A stretch of DNA of 37,326 bases from Planctomycetota bacterium. GTDB taxonomy: Bacteria > Planctomycetota > UBA1135. The notes beneath the pieces were generated by a model. It saw nothing but the letters and a program-made list of their open reading frames with translations, did not search any database and was not told the origin of the DNA. The DNA lies in NCBI GenBank assembly GCA_027020785.1, contig JALUVI010000155.1, positions 1-37,326 on the forward strand. Reading direction: 5' to 3'. This document shows positions 9,701 through 18,944 of this stretch, piece after piece (position 1 is the stretch's first letter; every line of letters starts with the position of its first letter). Position numbers and translations under genes: made by a program.

Positions 9701-10353
9701 CATTCCAGGTGCTTGGGGTCCTCCTCGGCGAGCCACTCGGGGTCCACGCCCTCCAGCGGATCCGACCCGGCGTACAGGTCCTCGACGGCGACGTCGGCCC
9801 CGCCTTCGCGTCGGATCGCGCGCATCCGCGCCAGGGCGCGCGCGTCGTGCGGGTCGAGGTGGAGGATCTCCTCGAGTACGGCGAGCGCCGAGTGGTAGCG
9901 CTTCTTGCGGCTGTAGTCCTTCTCCAGCCGCGCCAGCTCCTTCAGGTAGTCCGCGGTCAGTTCGCGGAATCGTCGGGCGTCGGGGTCGAGCGCCGCCAGG
10001 CGCTCCTCGACGGCCTTGCGCACCTTGCGATCGACCCTCCCGCGCTCGGCGGCGTCGGCCACCGACAGCCAACGATGCAGCGCGTAGACCGCGGTGTCCA
10101 GGTCGTCCAGCGCCTCGGCGGCGTCGGCCCACGCCAGGAGCACTCCGAGGTGGCGGTCGTCGCGTTCGAGCGCACGCTCGACCTCGCGCAGGGCCCGCTC
10201 CGGTGCGCCGACGACCAGGGCCTCGCGGGCGGCGAGCAACTGCTGGTCCAGGAACGGGTCTCCGCCACCCGCCCCCTGGGCCCGGAGCGGCGCAGCGACC
10301 GTTCCGGCCACGAGGAAGCCGGCCAGGGCGAGGGGCAGGGCGGAGCGCTTCAT
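6676..10353 (-). CDS. Large secreted TPR / HExxH peptidase-like / thioredoxin-like multidomain protein
   Basis: A 1225-residue exported protein with signal peptide (MKRSALPLALAGFLVAGTVA, cleavage near LRAQ). Residues about 30-200 are TPR-like helices. A gluzincin-type peptidase domain follows: TLFHEAAHQFVAL gives HEAAH at residues 328-332, and GWLNEAYASFFEG supplies a third ligand, E349. Residues about 520-700 are TPR-like again. About 705-842 resemble a concanavalin/LamG-like sandwich (FEGDFSIEAELRLTKEP to FRNVRVLARD). About 880-1010 resemble a thioredoxin fold (LPTLIAFWTLPQEEAIP, then LPRIVIVDVDGRVAWEGDP) in which the CXXC is replaced by LPQE. The rest is helical. ATG at 10353 overlaps the rlmN stop (ATGA). 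The substrate is unknown; domain limits are estimates from reading. Confidence 0.85.
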   Translation of the reverse strand: MKRSALPLALAGFLVAGTVAAPLRAQGAGGGDPFLDQQLLAAREALVVGAPERALREVERALERDDRHLGVLLAWADAAEALDDLDTAVYALHRWLSVADAAERGRVDRKVRKAVEERLAALDPDARRFRELTADYLKELARLEKDYSRKKRYHSALAVLEEILHLDPHDARALARMRAIRREGGADVAVEDLYAGSDPLEGVDPEWLAEEDPKHLEWEDAWVEETENYRVRTNAGYLVLKTAAIAMEQMNRAYRQFFRYELDGDPTPRIDVHIFKTRDEYLTLGKGPPVKWSAGHFTGDAVETYVSGGDDPVRDDDSIRGMYHTLFHEAAHQFVALTGRGGVPGWLNEAYASFFEGTIILSNGSVKWNQVNPGRLFALAKRMDQGWMSGPSDGVRDESGEWATPPTAPTLEILIRGEYEWGPPWYAPTWGVVYFLYNWRDPETGRAVLRDPLHEYYLSGAAHVPSDQRVEHFESIVLAAPEAPARSVAELNGIWRDWILRLRDAQLGKGEAADDVLAFADAALERGDVELAAELYEQAFQQSPSDPEILWKQAEALRMQKEKDRAAALYRGFVREMELRGRTEDPRLEEARRWMVDLDPLARRQAQLKRKLAEDGLALARRYRERGMPLMAMEIARRMSASWSVPEALELYAEVARETGKSLARWKLAYDEYGLDGWSHDPAFSAYGKVVRAWVEMDPALAEEGAIMTHELAYDTPFEGDFSIEAELRLTKEPTMAGLCFGRKDQDHTHAVLLHTKGFLDVATKNGAEWTLRDHLQVPVDPKEWTLLRIDVVAEEGDQAVVDLYLEGRWLRSVRMPRQSVRGAFGLIAGTGGSEFRNVRVLARDPYDPAARIERELARKRLEEDESLRTPGVFLGFPPPEPTGGTWLQGGPVTLAERRGLPTLIAFWTLPQEEAIPTADYYARLAEDYAEVGLQVVLIHTNEKPKDMVAAWLENHPLPGVAVLWDDQLANYHAYHVGADGWELPRIVIVDVDGRVAWEGDPNLAIGAGWDPEDPTLTPVDTALDELTDRRGLWTIADHRGDLEKARRAWSEGRLAEATALLAPLAAVANDFHPAVLEARDLLAEVEAVGRRWFTAAEAAAERGRVLHAARLWRRVAEQFPDLPLGKLAAERAQALERGAAHRAARRLWGKLERAALLAERGRDAAEIRPLLEEAGAGTDPDLLAAVRAMEDALYGEAGVAGVPAALAEAEAALGAATVAPAPLR

Positions 10354-11393
10354 ACCGGAGCGGCGGGAGGACGACGGCGGAGTTGCCCGCAGGCGGCCTC
10401 GGCGGAGCGGCCGAGGCTGCGCCGCAGCGTGACCGAGAGCCCGGCCTCGCGCAAGGTCGCGGCGAAGGAGCGCCGGTCGGCGAGGGGAGGACGCGCGAAG
10501 GGCAGCCCCTCCACCGGGTTGTAGGGGATGAGGTTGACGTGGCAACGTCGTTCCCGCAGCAGTTCGGCCAACGCCTGGGCCTGCTCCGGCCGGTCGTTGA
10601 CCCCGGCCAGGAGGACGTACTCGACGGTGTACTCGCGCCCGGTGGCGCGGAAGGCGGCGTCGGCCTCGTCGAGCGTCTCGGCGATGCTGCGTCGGGCGAC
10701 TCCGGGCACCAACTCTCGGCGCAGCGCGTCGTCCGGTGCGTGGAGCGACAGGGCGACGTGGACCGGGCGTCCCCACGCCGCGAGCGTCTGGAGCGCCCCC
10801 CGCGGCCCCACCGTGCTCACCGTGACCCTTCGCGCGCCGAGGCCGAGACCGTCCTCGTCGAGGAGGACGTCCAGCGCGGCGAGGGTGGCCTCCAGGTTGT
10901 GGCCCATCTCGCCCATGCCCATGACGACGAGCCGCCCGAAGCCGCCCTCGCCGAGCGCCCACAGCGCCTGGGCCAGGATCTCGCCCGGGGTCAGGTTGCG
11001 CTCCAGCCCGTCCATGCCGCTGGCGCAGAAGGCGCAGCGGATCGGGCAGCCGACCTGGGTGCTGATGCACAGGGTGTGGCCGCGGGTCCCGGGCATGCGC
11101 ACCGCCTCGACGCGCGCCCCGTCGCGCAATTCCAACAGGGCTTTGACTGCGCCGTCCTCGGCGACGCGGCGGCCGACCTCCCGAGCCGGCGGCAGCGGCC
11201 AGCGCTCGGCCAGCCGGGCGCGCAGGGCGGCCGGCAGGTCGGTCATCGCGTCCCAGTCCGCGGCGCCGCGCCGCCACAGCCAGCGCGCCGCGCTCCGCGC
11301 CTGGAAGGGGCGTCCTCCGAGCGCGGCGAAGGCCTCGGGCCAGGTCGCGGGGTGGCGGTCCAGCAGGTGGTCGGGAGGAGCGGGACGCGACAC
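10350..11393 (-). CDS. rlmN: Dual-specificity 23S rRNA/tRNA adenosine C2-methyltransferase RlmN
   Basis: Radical-SAM methyltransferase, 347 residues, that makes 2-methyladenosine in 23S rRNA (A2503) and some tRNAs. The [4Fe-4S] motif is CPIRCAFC (C116, C120, C123), preceded by GHTLCISTQVG. RRVTVSTVGPRGAL, HVALSLHAPDDALRREL and HVNLIPYNPVEG are all family signatures. The C-terminal methyl-carrying cysteine is C335 in EAACGQLR. The start chosen is GTG at 11393, with AGAGG five bases upstream and 13 bp after the DHH gene's stop. The frame is open further upstream, but that part would overlap the DHH gene and has no RlmN character. The stop overlaps the next ATG. No defect is seen. Confidence 0.95.
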   Translation of the reverse strand: MSRPAPPDHLLDRHPATWPEAFAALGGRPFQARSAARWLWRRGAADWDAMTDLPAALRARLAERWPLPPAREVGRRVAEDGAVKALLELRDGARVEAVRMPGTRGHTLCISTQVGCPIRCAFCASGMDGLERNLTPGEILAQALWALGEGGFGRLVVMGMGEMGHNLEATLAALDVLLDEDGLGLGARRVTVSTVGPRGALQTLAAWGRPVHVALSLHAPDDALRRELVPGVARRSIAETLDEADAAFRATGREYTVEYVLLAGVNDRPEQAQALAELLRERRCHVNLIPYNPVEGLPFARPPLADRRSFAATLREAGLSVTLRRSLGRSAEAACGQLRRRPPAAPV

Positions 11394-11406
11394 GGGCCTC
11401 TGCGGT

Positions 11407-12366
11407 TCAGGCCGATCCGCGACCGGCGGCGGCCCGCTCGCGGTCGCGCAGGGTGCGGTAGATCTCCCAGCCCCAGAGCAGGGCGGTGGCGTCGTCCGGC
11501 GGGTTGCAGCCGCCGACCCCTTCGTGCCCGCCGCCGCCGTAGCCACGCATCAGCTCACCGAGGTGGACCCCGTCGTCCGCGGGCGGGTTCCACGGGTTGC
11601 GCGAGGCCGTGATGTGGGCCCCGGCTCGGGTCGGCAGGAGCGTCACGGCGTAGTGCAGTTCGGGGTGGAGGTAGAACGGGGCGAAGCGCTCGCGGCGGAT
11701 CTTCTTGGAGCGCAGATCGGCGAGCAGGACGTCGGGGGAGCGTTCCAACACGTGCGCCGGGAAGGCCTCCAGCGCCGCGTCGCGATTGCGGCAGGAACGC
11801 TGCCAGCAGCGGTCCACGTCCACGTCGTCGGCGGCCCGCGCCAGCGGGCGCGTCCGCAGCAGGTGGACCAGGCGGTCGGAATAGGCGTCGTCCGGAGCGC
11901 AGGTCAGCGAGCGGCTGACCCGGATGGCGGGTTCGAGCCCGAACAGGGCCTGCTCGGGCGAGGCGTAGCGCGCCGCGTCGATCACGTTGGACCAGTGCAC
12001 CAACTCCTCGAAGTGCCGCGGCGGCTCCCAGCCCCAACGCCGTCGCGCGTGCTCGACCAGGATCGGAGGACAACTCGGCGCGGTGGGGTCGAAGTGGTGG
12101 GTGTCCGACTCCTCGTAGGCGGCTTCGTCGGCCGGGTCGAGGAAGGTGGTCGGGTGGTGGTCGAACCAGTACTCGGCACGCCGGTGGAAGTGGAAGTCCA
12201 CCAGGGCGAAGCGCTGGCCGATGCCGAAGGACTCCCAGTCGAGGGTGCGGTCGTAGTTGACCCCGGCCCAGCGCACGTCCTTCTCGCCGCGCACCGCTTC
12301 CAGGGCCTCGACGAGGATGGCGGCCGAGGCGATGCCGTCGAAGTCGCGGTGGTAGTAGACGATCAT
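11407..12366 (-). CDS. DHH-family phosphoesterase
   Basis: A 319-residue cytosolic protein with the hallmarks of the DHH superfamily: motif I YHRDFDGIASAAI at residues 5-17, LVDFHFH as motif II, FDHHPTTF as the DHH motif, and a C-terminal GGGGHEGVGG typical of DHHA1. Such enzymes are Mn-dependent phosphoesterases acting on nano-RNA, cyclic dinucleotides or pAp. This one is not an obvious NrnA, RecJ or GdpP: it lacks RecJ's size and GdpP's membrane and sensor regions. Start ATG at 12366 overlaps the upstream stop (ATGA). It lies in the clpX-to-rlmN array, which suggests an RNA-turnover or signalling role, but the substrate cannot be told from sequence. Confidence 0.85.
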   Translation of the reverse strand: MIVYYHRDFDGIASAAILVEALEAVRGEKDVRWAGVNYDRTLDWESFGIGQRFALVDFHFHRRAEYWFDHHPTTFLDPADEAAYEESDTHHFDPTAPSCPPILVEHARRRWGWEPPRHFEELVHWSNVIDAARYASPEQALFGLEPAIRVSRSLTCAPDDAYSDRLVHLLRTRPLARAADDVDVDRCWQRSCRNRDAALEAFPAHVLERSPDVLLADLRSKKIRRERFAPFYLHPELHYAVTLLPTRAGAHITASRNPWNPPADDGVHLGELMRGYGGGGHEGVGGCNPPDDATALLWGWEIYRTLRDRERAAAGRGSA

Positions 12367-14087
12367 GGCTGGTGGACCGAGTAGAGTCGGGCGTCGAGGA
12401 AGGCGCGCCAGTCCTCCTGGGGCGCCAGGCGGCCGAGTCCGGCCTCGAGGTCGGCGGTGTCCCAGCGGCCGCCGGAGCGGGCGCGTTCGGCGAGCCACGC
12501 CTCGAAGTCCTCGCCTCCGACCCGGGCGGCGACGGCCTCCCACAGCAGCGGGCCGGCGGTCAGCAGCCGACGCGGGCCGAAGAGGTCGGCAGGGCCGAGC
12601 AGGGACAGCGGCATCGGCAGCGGACCGGCGAGGCCCTCGCGGGCGCGCCACGACTCGCGCAAGCGCCGCGCCGCGGCGGAGTCGCCGGCGCGTTCGAGCA
12701 GCCGAGCCGCAGCCCATTCGGCGAGCGAGGCCTCGAGGAAGGGCGCCGCGGTGCCGTCGCCGTGGAGCCGGCCACCGAAGACCTGCTGCATCAGCAGGCG
12801 GGCTGCGTGCACCACGCGCGGCTCACCGTCCAGGCTGCCGTCGGCGGGCGCGTCCCACCAGCCGCGGGTCTCGTCGAGGACCACGACGTCGCCGAAGACG
12901 CGATCGCCGAGGCCGGGATGGCTGACCACCACGGCGGGCGCCGGGACGCCGAGCCAGTCGCGGCGCGCCGCGGCGAGGCGGCCCAACAGGCGCGGCGCCT
13001 CGTCGGGGAGGACGGCCTGGGCGTCCAGCCGCAGGCGGGTGGGGATCGGAGCCCCTTCGCGCTCGGCATAGCGCCCGACCAGGAACCCGGGCCACAGGCG
13101 ATCGGCGCCGACCACCACCGGCTCCGTGCGGAACTCCTCGCCGCCGGGGTCGAGCTCCGAGGCCACTGCGCCGTCCGGGCCGAAGGCGGTGAAGTGGGCC
13201 GGGTGGAGCAGGACCAGACGCCACGCCGGCGGCGCGACGGCGCCGGGGCCGGGGTCGGGGACGGCCAGCCAGCCGGCGTCGAGGGCGGCGAGGCCGCCGT
13301 TGCGGTCGGGAGCGAGCCCCCAGGACGCGACCGGCGCCTCGGGGGAGAGCACCAGGCGGTAGCGCACCTCGAGCGGACCGCTCTCCAGGACGTCGGCGCC
13401 TTCGGGGAACAACCACGGCAGCGTCCCGGCCTCGGGCTCGGCGTCGGCCTCGCGGCGGACCCGGACCTCCAGCTCGGCGGGGCGGTCGGGCACGGCCGGC
13501 CGCCAGCGCGCCCGGACCTCGAGGCCGCCGGGGAAGGGGCGCGCCAGCGAGCCGGGGCGTCGGCCGCGATCGGGATCGCGTCGGGGCAGCGGCGCCGGGG
13601 CCCAGGACGGCCCCGGCAGGAAGGTGGCGAGCGCGGCCTCGGCGGCCTCGGCTTCGGCGGCCGGGCCCTCCCAGGTGGCCTGGAGCAGCACGTCGCCGAG
13701 GACGCGGAAGCGTTCCAGGACCACCATGGCGCGGTCCCGATGGCGGTAGGCGATGCGGTGCCCGGCGGCCTCGCCCCCGGCCCAGGCGCCGCGCCACGGG
13801 CGGACCTCGTGCTCGACGCCCTCCAGCAGGCTGCGCCACAATCCGTTGCGCACCTCGCGCGCCACCGCCTCGGGCCGGGCGCCGGGGGCTTCCAGGAGGA
13901 AGCGGCGCACCAGCATCCGGGCGTCGTCGCGGCGCGACTCCCAGGCCTCGGCGGCGGGGGACTCGACCCGGTGGAACTCCGCCCAGCCGTCCGGCAGGGT
14001 CATCCGGAACGGCGGGGCCGAGGCCTCGGCCTGCGGCGCCGGAGCCGCGGCCGCCAGCACCAGCAGGGCGGCGAGCGACGCGACCAC
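12363..14087 (-). CDS. Exported M1-peptidase-like protein without zinc ligands (probable pseudoenzyme)
   Basis: A 574-residue protein with a short, uncharged signal-like start (VASLAALLVLAAAAPAP). It begins with a PsbP/DUF-like stretch (MTLPDGWAEFHRVES) and later resembles the middle and end of secreted M1 aminopeptidase-like proteins. Where M1 enzymes have HELAHQWFG followed by WLNEGFAEY, this protein has RLLMQQVFG (residues 430-438) and FLEASLAEW (451-458). Both zinc histidines, the catalytic glutamate and the third ligand are therefore replaced by R430, L431, Q434 and A453. GTG at 14087 is only 2 bp after the clpX stop, and its own stop overlaps the DHH start. The alignment is by eye, so the family call is an inference. 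Confidence 0.65.
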   Translation of the reverse strand: MVASLAALLVLAAAAPAPQAEASAPPFRMTLPDGWAEFHRVESPAAEAWESRRDDARMLVRRFLLEAPGARPEAVAREVRNGLWRSLLEGVEHEVRPWRGAWAGGEAAGHRIAYRHRDRAMVVLERFRVLGDVLLQATWEGPAAEAEAAEAALATFLPGPSWAPAPLPRRDPDRGRRPGSLARPFPGGLEVRARWRPAVPDRPAELEVRVRREADAEPEAGTLPWLFPEGADVLESGPLEVRYRLVLSPEAPVASWGLAPDRNGGLAALDAGWLAVPDPGPGAVAPPAWRLVLLHPAHFTAFGPDGAVASELDPGGEEFRTEPVVVGADRLWPGFLVGRYAEREGAPIPTRLRLDAQAVLPDEAPRLLGRLAAARRDWLGVPAPAVVVSHPGLGDRVFGDVVVLDETRGWWDAPADGSLDGEPRVVHAARLLMQQVFGGRLHGDGTAAPFLEASLAEWAAARLLERAGDSAAARRLRESWRAREGLAGPLPMPLSLLGPADLFGPRRLLTAGPLLWEAVAARVGGEDFEAWLAERARSGGRWDTADLEAGLGRLAPQEDWRAFLDARLYSVHQP

Positions 14088-14089
14088 CG

Positions 14090-15415
<1,326 letters not shown>

Positions 15416-15421
15416 GCCCCC

Positions 15422-15427
15422 AGTCTA
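15422..15427 (-). promoter_or_regulatory. Possible -10 box just before clpX
   Basis: TAGACT on the minus strand, with exactly six bases (GGGGGC) between it and the clpX ATG. Transcription from such a box would start at or next to the A of the ATG, that is, leaderless. No Shine-Dalgarno sequence is visible, in keeping with that reading. Confidence 0.45.
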
Positions 15428-15477
15428 ACCGAAGGGCGGCGGCTCCAGGCGGGGGGGGGAGGAATCCGGGAGCGGGG

Positions 15478-16095
15478 TCAGCCTTCCACGGCGGCGCCGA
15501 TGATCTGGTCCACCAGGCCGAACTCGACGGCCTCCTCGGCGCTCATGAAGCGATCCCGGTCGGTGGCCTTCTCGATGGCCTTGGGCGTCTGTCCGGTGTG
15601 CTCGGCCAGGATGTGGTTGAGGACCTTGCGCAGCTTCAGGATCTCGTTGACCTGGATCTCCATGTCGGCCGCGGTCCCCTGGGTCCCGCCCCAGGGCTGG
15701 TGGATCATCACCCGCGAGTGGGGGAGGATGTAGCGCTTGCCCCGGGTGCCGCCGGCCAGCAGGATCGCCCCCATGCTGGCGCACTGCCCGATGCAGTACG
15801 TGGCGACGTCGCACTCGATGTACTGCATGGTGTCGTAGATGGCGAGCCCGGCCGTCACCGACCCTCCGGGCGAGTTGATGTACATCTGGATGTCCTGGGC
15901 CTTGTTCTGCTTGGCCAGGAACAGCAGCTGGGCGACGATCACGTTCGCCACCATGTCGTCGATACCGGTGCCCAGGAACACGATGCGGTCCTCGAGCAGG
16001 CGGCTGTAGAGGTCGTACACCCGCTCGCCCCTCCCCGTCTTCTCGATGACGTAGGGGACGGAGAAGGCCTGCGGAATCGGGTCGGTGTCGCTCAT
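15478..16095 (-). CDS. clpP: ATP-dependent Clp protease proteolytic subunit ClpP
   Basis: Serine protease of 205 residues that forms the tetradecameric barrel used by ClpX and ClpA/C. The catalytic triad is S107 (GQCASMGA), H132 (VMIHQPWGG) and D181 (ATDRDRFMS). The oligomerisation and substrate-groove stretches [18 protein letters not shown] and [17 protein letters not shown] are complete. The short N-terminal propeptide-like segment ([20 protein letters not shown]) is normal. ATG at 16095. It lies between tig (34 bp upstream) and clpX (62 bp downstream), the classical tig-clpP-clpX order, so joint expression is likely. Intact. Confidence 0.98.
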   Translation of the reverse strand: MSDTDPIPQAFSVPYVIEKTGRGERVYDLYSRLLEDRIVFLGTGIDDMVANVIVAQLLFLAKQNKAQDIQMYINSPGGSVTAGLAIYDTMQYIECDVATYCIGQCASMGAILLAGGTRGKRYILPHSRVMIHQPWGGTQGTAADMEIQVNEILKLRKVLNHILAEHTGQTPKAIEKATDRDRFMSAEEAVEFGLVDQIIGAAVEG

Positions 16096-16129
16096 GGCGT
16101 GTGGGTTGTAGGGGCGCGGCGCCCCGGAC

Positions 16130-17473
16130 TCAAGCGGTCGGCCCCTCCTCGAGCACCGCCGGCTCCTGGGCCTCGAGGACGCGGTCCACCAGCACGCGAC
16201 GCGTCTTGTCCATGACGATGTCGCTGCGCAGCTCCTCGAGGCGGTCGTCCTCCTGGAACCACTCCCACAGATCGTCCGGCGGGAGGCCCTGCCGCATCGC
16301 GAGCTGGGCCACGGCCCGTTTCAACTCGCTCTCGGAGACCCGCACCTTCTCCTGCTGCGCCACCTTGCGCAGCACGAACCAGTGCTTCAGCCGCTGCTCG
16401 CAGGCCTGGCGCAGTTCGGCGGCGTGCTCCTCGGCTTCCTTGCGGACCTCCTCCTCCGGGCGTCCGGCCTGGACCAGCCGTTGGATGCGGTCCTCGGTGG
16501 TGGCGCGGGCCTCTTCGTCCACCATCCGCTCGGCGAGTTCGAACGGCTTCAGCGCCAGGATGCGCTCGACGATCTCGCGGGCCATCCGGTCGCGGTCCTC
16601 GGCCTCGTTCTGCCGCGTCAGCTGCTCGACCACCGCCTTGCGCAGGGCCTCGGGGCCGTCCAGCCGCAGGTCCTCGGCGATCTCCTCCTCGGTCGCCGGC
16701 CGGGGCTGGACCACGCGCCGGATGGCGAAGACGGCCTCGCCGGAATGGCCCACCCAGTCCTCGATCTCGAAGCCCTCCAGGAAGGTCACGGGGATGCGCG
16801 CCTCCTCGCCGGCGCGCTTGCGCCGCAGCGCAGCCTCGTAGGCCTCGGGCTCGGCCCCGTAGATGGGCGTGTCCAGGTCGAGCCGCAGCCCCTCGGCCTT
16901 CGGCCCCTCGACGCCGTCGCGCACGAAGGTGAGGTCGCCCTCGGCCGGGAAGCCCTCCTCGAGCTCACCGCCCTCGACCTCTTCGAAGCGTTCGTGCTGC
17001 TCCGCCAGCGCCGCCAGCGCCCGTCGCACCTGCTCCTCGGTGGGGGTGACGTCGCCCTTCTCGACCACGATCTCCTTCCACTCCGGAAGCTCGACCTCGG
17101 GACTCGTCTCGACCTCGAACGTCAGCTCGAGGTCCTCGCCCGCGTCCAGGTCGTAGGCGTCGGGGTCGAGCGCGTGGATCTTCATCGCCCGCGCGTGCAA
17201 GCCGACGGCGCGCAGCGCATCGTCGATGACGTGCTGGAACAGGTGCTCACGCACCTCGGCCTCGACGCTCGGCCCGAGCAGCTCGCGCGCCAGCTTCGTC
17301 GGCACCTTGCCCGGCCGGAAGCCCGGGACCTTGAGGCCGGCGGCGGCGCGCCGGACGGCGTGGTCGGTCTCCTCCCGGACGCGCGCGGCGGGAACCCGGG
17401 CGACGATCCGGTAGCAGCAGGGGCCCAGGTCCTCCTTCTCGGCCTGGATGGGGGTCTTGGCGTGGTGCGACAC
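16130..17473 (-). CDS. tig: Trigger factor
   Basis: Ribosome-associated chaperone and peptidyl-prolyl isomerase, 447 residues. The ribosome-binding N-terminal domain contains the signature [16 protein letters not shown]. The FKBP-like middle domain (about residues 160-250) is shortened and modified ([19 protein letters not shown], then [19 protein letters not shown]). The C-terminal helical arms follow with many charged residues. GTG at 17473 gives a normal start ([20 protein letters not shown]); no ATG lies nearby in frame. It is the first gene of tig-clpP-clpX. A GACAAT candidate -10 box lies 32 bases upstream. PPIase activity is not certain, because the FKBP pocket residues are not clearly conserved. 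Confidence 0.95.
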   Translation of the reverse strand: MSHHAKTPIQAEKEDLGPCCYRIVARVPAARVREETDHAVRRAAAGLKVPGFRPGKVPTKLARELLGPSVEAEVREHLFQHVIDDALRAVGLHARAMKIHALDPDAYDLDAGEDLELTFEVETSPEVELPEWKEIVVEKGDVTPTEEQVRRALAALAEQHERFEEVEGGELEEGFPAEGDLTFVRDGVEGPKAEGLRLDLDTPIYGAEPEAYEAALRRKRAGEEARIPVTFLEGFEIEDWVGHSGEAVFAIRRVVQPRPATEEEIAEDLRLDGPEALRKAVVEQLTRQNEAEDRDRMAREIVERILALKPFELAERMVDEEARATTEDRIQRLVQAGRPEEEVRKEAEEHAAELRQACEQRLKHWFVLRKVAQQEKVRVSESELKRAVAQLAMRQGLPPDDLWEWFQEDDRLEELRSDIVMDKTRRVLVDRVLEAQEPAVLEEGPTA

Positions 17474-17505
17474 GATGGCGGGGGCGCGCGGGGGCGCGAC
17501 GGCGC

Positions 17506-17511
17506 ATTGTC
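17506..17511 (-). promoter_or_regulatory. Possible -10 box for tig
   Basis: GACAAT on the minus strand is an AT-richer patch in the 71-bp gap between the upstream gene's stop and the tig GTG. It matches the TANNNT pattern only partly. Transcription would start about 26 bases before tig. Confidence 0.25.
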
Positions 17512-17544
17512 CCGCACCGCGCCCCCCGCGTCCAGTCGCCGCGT

Positions 17545-18804
17545 TCAGCGTCGCTGCGGGAAGAAGCGGCGGAAGGCCGAGCGGTCGGCCACCTCGGCGA
17601 ACTCGGGCCACGCGGCGGCCTCGGCCAGCTGCTCGGGGGTCAGTTCCGACGCCTCCAGCCAGGCCTCGGCCTCCTTGAAGTGGCGGCCGGCGACGGCGGC
17701 TCGGGCCGCCCACAACCAGTCCTGCGGCTGGACCACGCGCAGCATGCCCTGGCCTTCCAGCGCCGAGAAGACCTTCTTGTAGAGGCGGTACGACTCGCCG
17801 TCCTCGCCGACCTCCATCAGCCGCCGCGCCAGTCGCAGCTTGGGGGTCACCGAGTTGGGCCGGGCCTCGACCGCCTCGTGGTAAGGTGCGAGCAACCAGC
17901 GCTCGGCATTGCGCTCGCCGAGTCGGTGGAGCGCCCAGGCGATCTCCTCGGCGACGGCGTCGCGGGGGCCCTCCTCGATGGCCTCGAGGAGGCTGCGGCG
18001 GCCGTCGCGCCAACGGAAACGGGGCACGCCGGCTTCGAAGGCGCGCAACGCGGCGACCCGTAGGTCGGCCGGACGGCGCGGGTCCACCACGTGTTCGACC
18101 AGCCATTCGCCACGATCCTTCTCGGGATGGGCGGCGAGGAAGTCGAAGGCGGCGGCCAGCACCTCGGGCCGACGGTCGCGGAACACGGCCTCGGGCAGGC
18201 GGAGTCCCTCGGAGGTCTCGCGCCCGGCCAGGTTGCGGAGAGCGGCGGCGAGAGCCGGACCGTCCGCGGCCTCGGCGTCGAGCCGCGCCATGAGCCCGGG
18301 CGCCCATGCGGCCGGGCCGTGGGTCAGGAGGGCCACGGTCGCGGTCTGCCCGAGGGCGCCCGGATCGGCCTCGGCCAGCCGTCGAGCGCGCTCCCAGACG
18401 TCACGGCCGCCGCGCTCGACCGCGATGGTGAGGGCGGCGCCCTGCAGGGACGGGGGGAGGTCCGCTACGCGGTCCATCAAGGCGCTCGCGCCGACCGGGT
18501 TGGCCACCCGCGCCAGGATCGCGAGGGCGCGGCGCGCCCCGTCGAGGGCCCCGCCCTCGCCGGCGGCTCGGTCGAGGGCCGCCAGGGCGAACTCCTGGAC
18601 CGGCGCCCCGGCCGCCGCCAGGGCGTCGAGGGCGGCCCGGTCGCCGGCCGCCGCCTTGGGCCACTCGGCCTCCCAGGCGGCTCGGGCACGCTCGCGGGCC
18701 GGGGCGGTGCGGCGCTCGAGCTCCAACCGCCATGCATCCAGCCCGGACGGCGGCTCCTGCACCGACGGCGGCGTGGGCAGGGCGAGCAGGGCGAGCAGGA
18801 GCAT
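17545..18804 (-). CDS. Exported HEAT/TPR-like helical repeat protein
   Basis: A 419-residue protein beginning MLLLALLALPTPPSVQEPP, a signal-like sequence without a basic n-region. The rest is alpha-helical. A long stretch of HEAT-like repeats (for example AALDALAAAGAPVQEFALAA and DLRVAALRAFEAGVPRFRW) runs to about residue 300. It is followed by TPR-like helices (SVTPKLRLARRLMEVGEDGE, ESYRLYKKVFSALEGQ, RHFKEAEAWLEASELTPEQL). No catalytic motif is visible and no known family name comes to mind. It lies upstream of tig with a 71-bp gap and diverges from mnmG across a 140-bp intergenic region, which contains a minus-strand TATTCT box. Function unknown. Confidence 0.75.
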   Translation of the reverse strand: MLLLALLALPTPPSVQEPPSGLDAWRLELERRTAPARERARAAWEAEWPKAAAGDRAALDALAAAGAPVQEFALAALDRAAGEGGALDGARRALAILARVANPVGASALMDRVADLPPSLQGAALTIAVERGGRDVWERARRLAEADPGALGQTATVALLTHGPAAWAPGLMARLDAEAADGPALAAALRNLAGRETSEGLRLPEAVFRDRRPEVLAAAFDFLAAHPEKDRGEWLVEHVVDPRRPADLRVAALRAFEAGVPRFRWRDGRRSLLEAIEEGPRDAVAEEIAWALHRLGERNAERWLLAPYHEAVEARPNSVTPKLRLARRLMEVGEDGESYRLYKKVFSALEGQGMLRVVQPQDWLWAARAAVAGRHFKEAEAWLEASELTPEQLAEAAAWPEFAEVADRSAFRRFFPQRR

Positions 18805-18827
18805 GGGGGGCGGCGGCGGCGGGCGCC

Positions 18828-18833
18828 TAGAAT
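18828..18833 (+). promoter_or_regulatory. Possible -10 box for mnmG
   Basis: TAGAAT in the 140-bp divergent region, within CTAGAATAG, the only clearly AT-rich patch there. mnmG starts about 110 bases downstream, leaving a leader of roughly 100 nt whose sequence shows no recognisable riboswitch. The -35 region is not convincing. Confidence 0.4.
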
Positions 18834-18835
18834 AG
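18830..18835 (-). promoter_or_regulatory. Possible -10 box for the HEAT/TPR-like gene
   Basis: The reverse complement of the same patch reads TATTCT, a good TANNNT match 25 bases before the ATG at 18804. It overlaps the plus-strand box by four bases, so the two promoters could not be occupied at the same time. Confidence 0.4.
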
Positions 18836-18944
18836 CCCGTGGAGCGTCGTGGTTCCCGCTCCCGTGCGGACGGAGCGGTGCGGGCCAGCCCGGGCCCCCC
18901 GTGGCGCCGCCGCCGAACAGCGAGAGTCCCAGGAAGCCATGGTC

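Noticed and set aside
7486-10524. Very long open frame on the plus strand, opposite the HExxH protein gene
   Set aside because: It mirrors the coding strand of a well-supported gene. Its translation is rich in Gly/Arg/Val and lacks any recognisable motif; high GC keeps antisense frames open.
15451-15460. Run of G residues between clpX and clpP
   Set aside because: A homopolymer in a high-GC gap without paired structure; no function can be supported.
16105-16110. TACAAC box nine bases before clpP
   Set aside because: The last base is C rather than T, and the spacing differs from that of the other candidates; too weak to list.
18839-18841. GTG five bases after the TAGAAT box, possible leaderless start
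   Set aside because: It is in a different frame from mnmG, and the frame it opens has no protein-like features.
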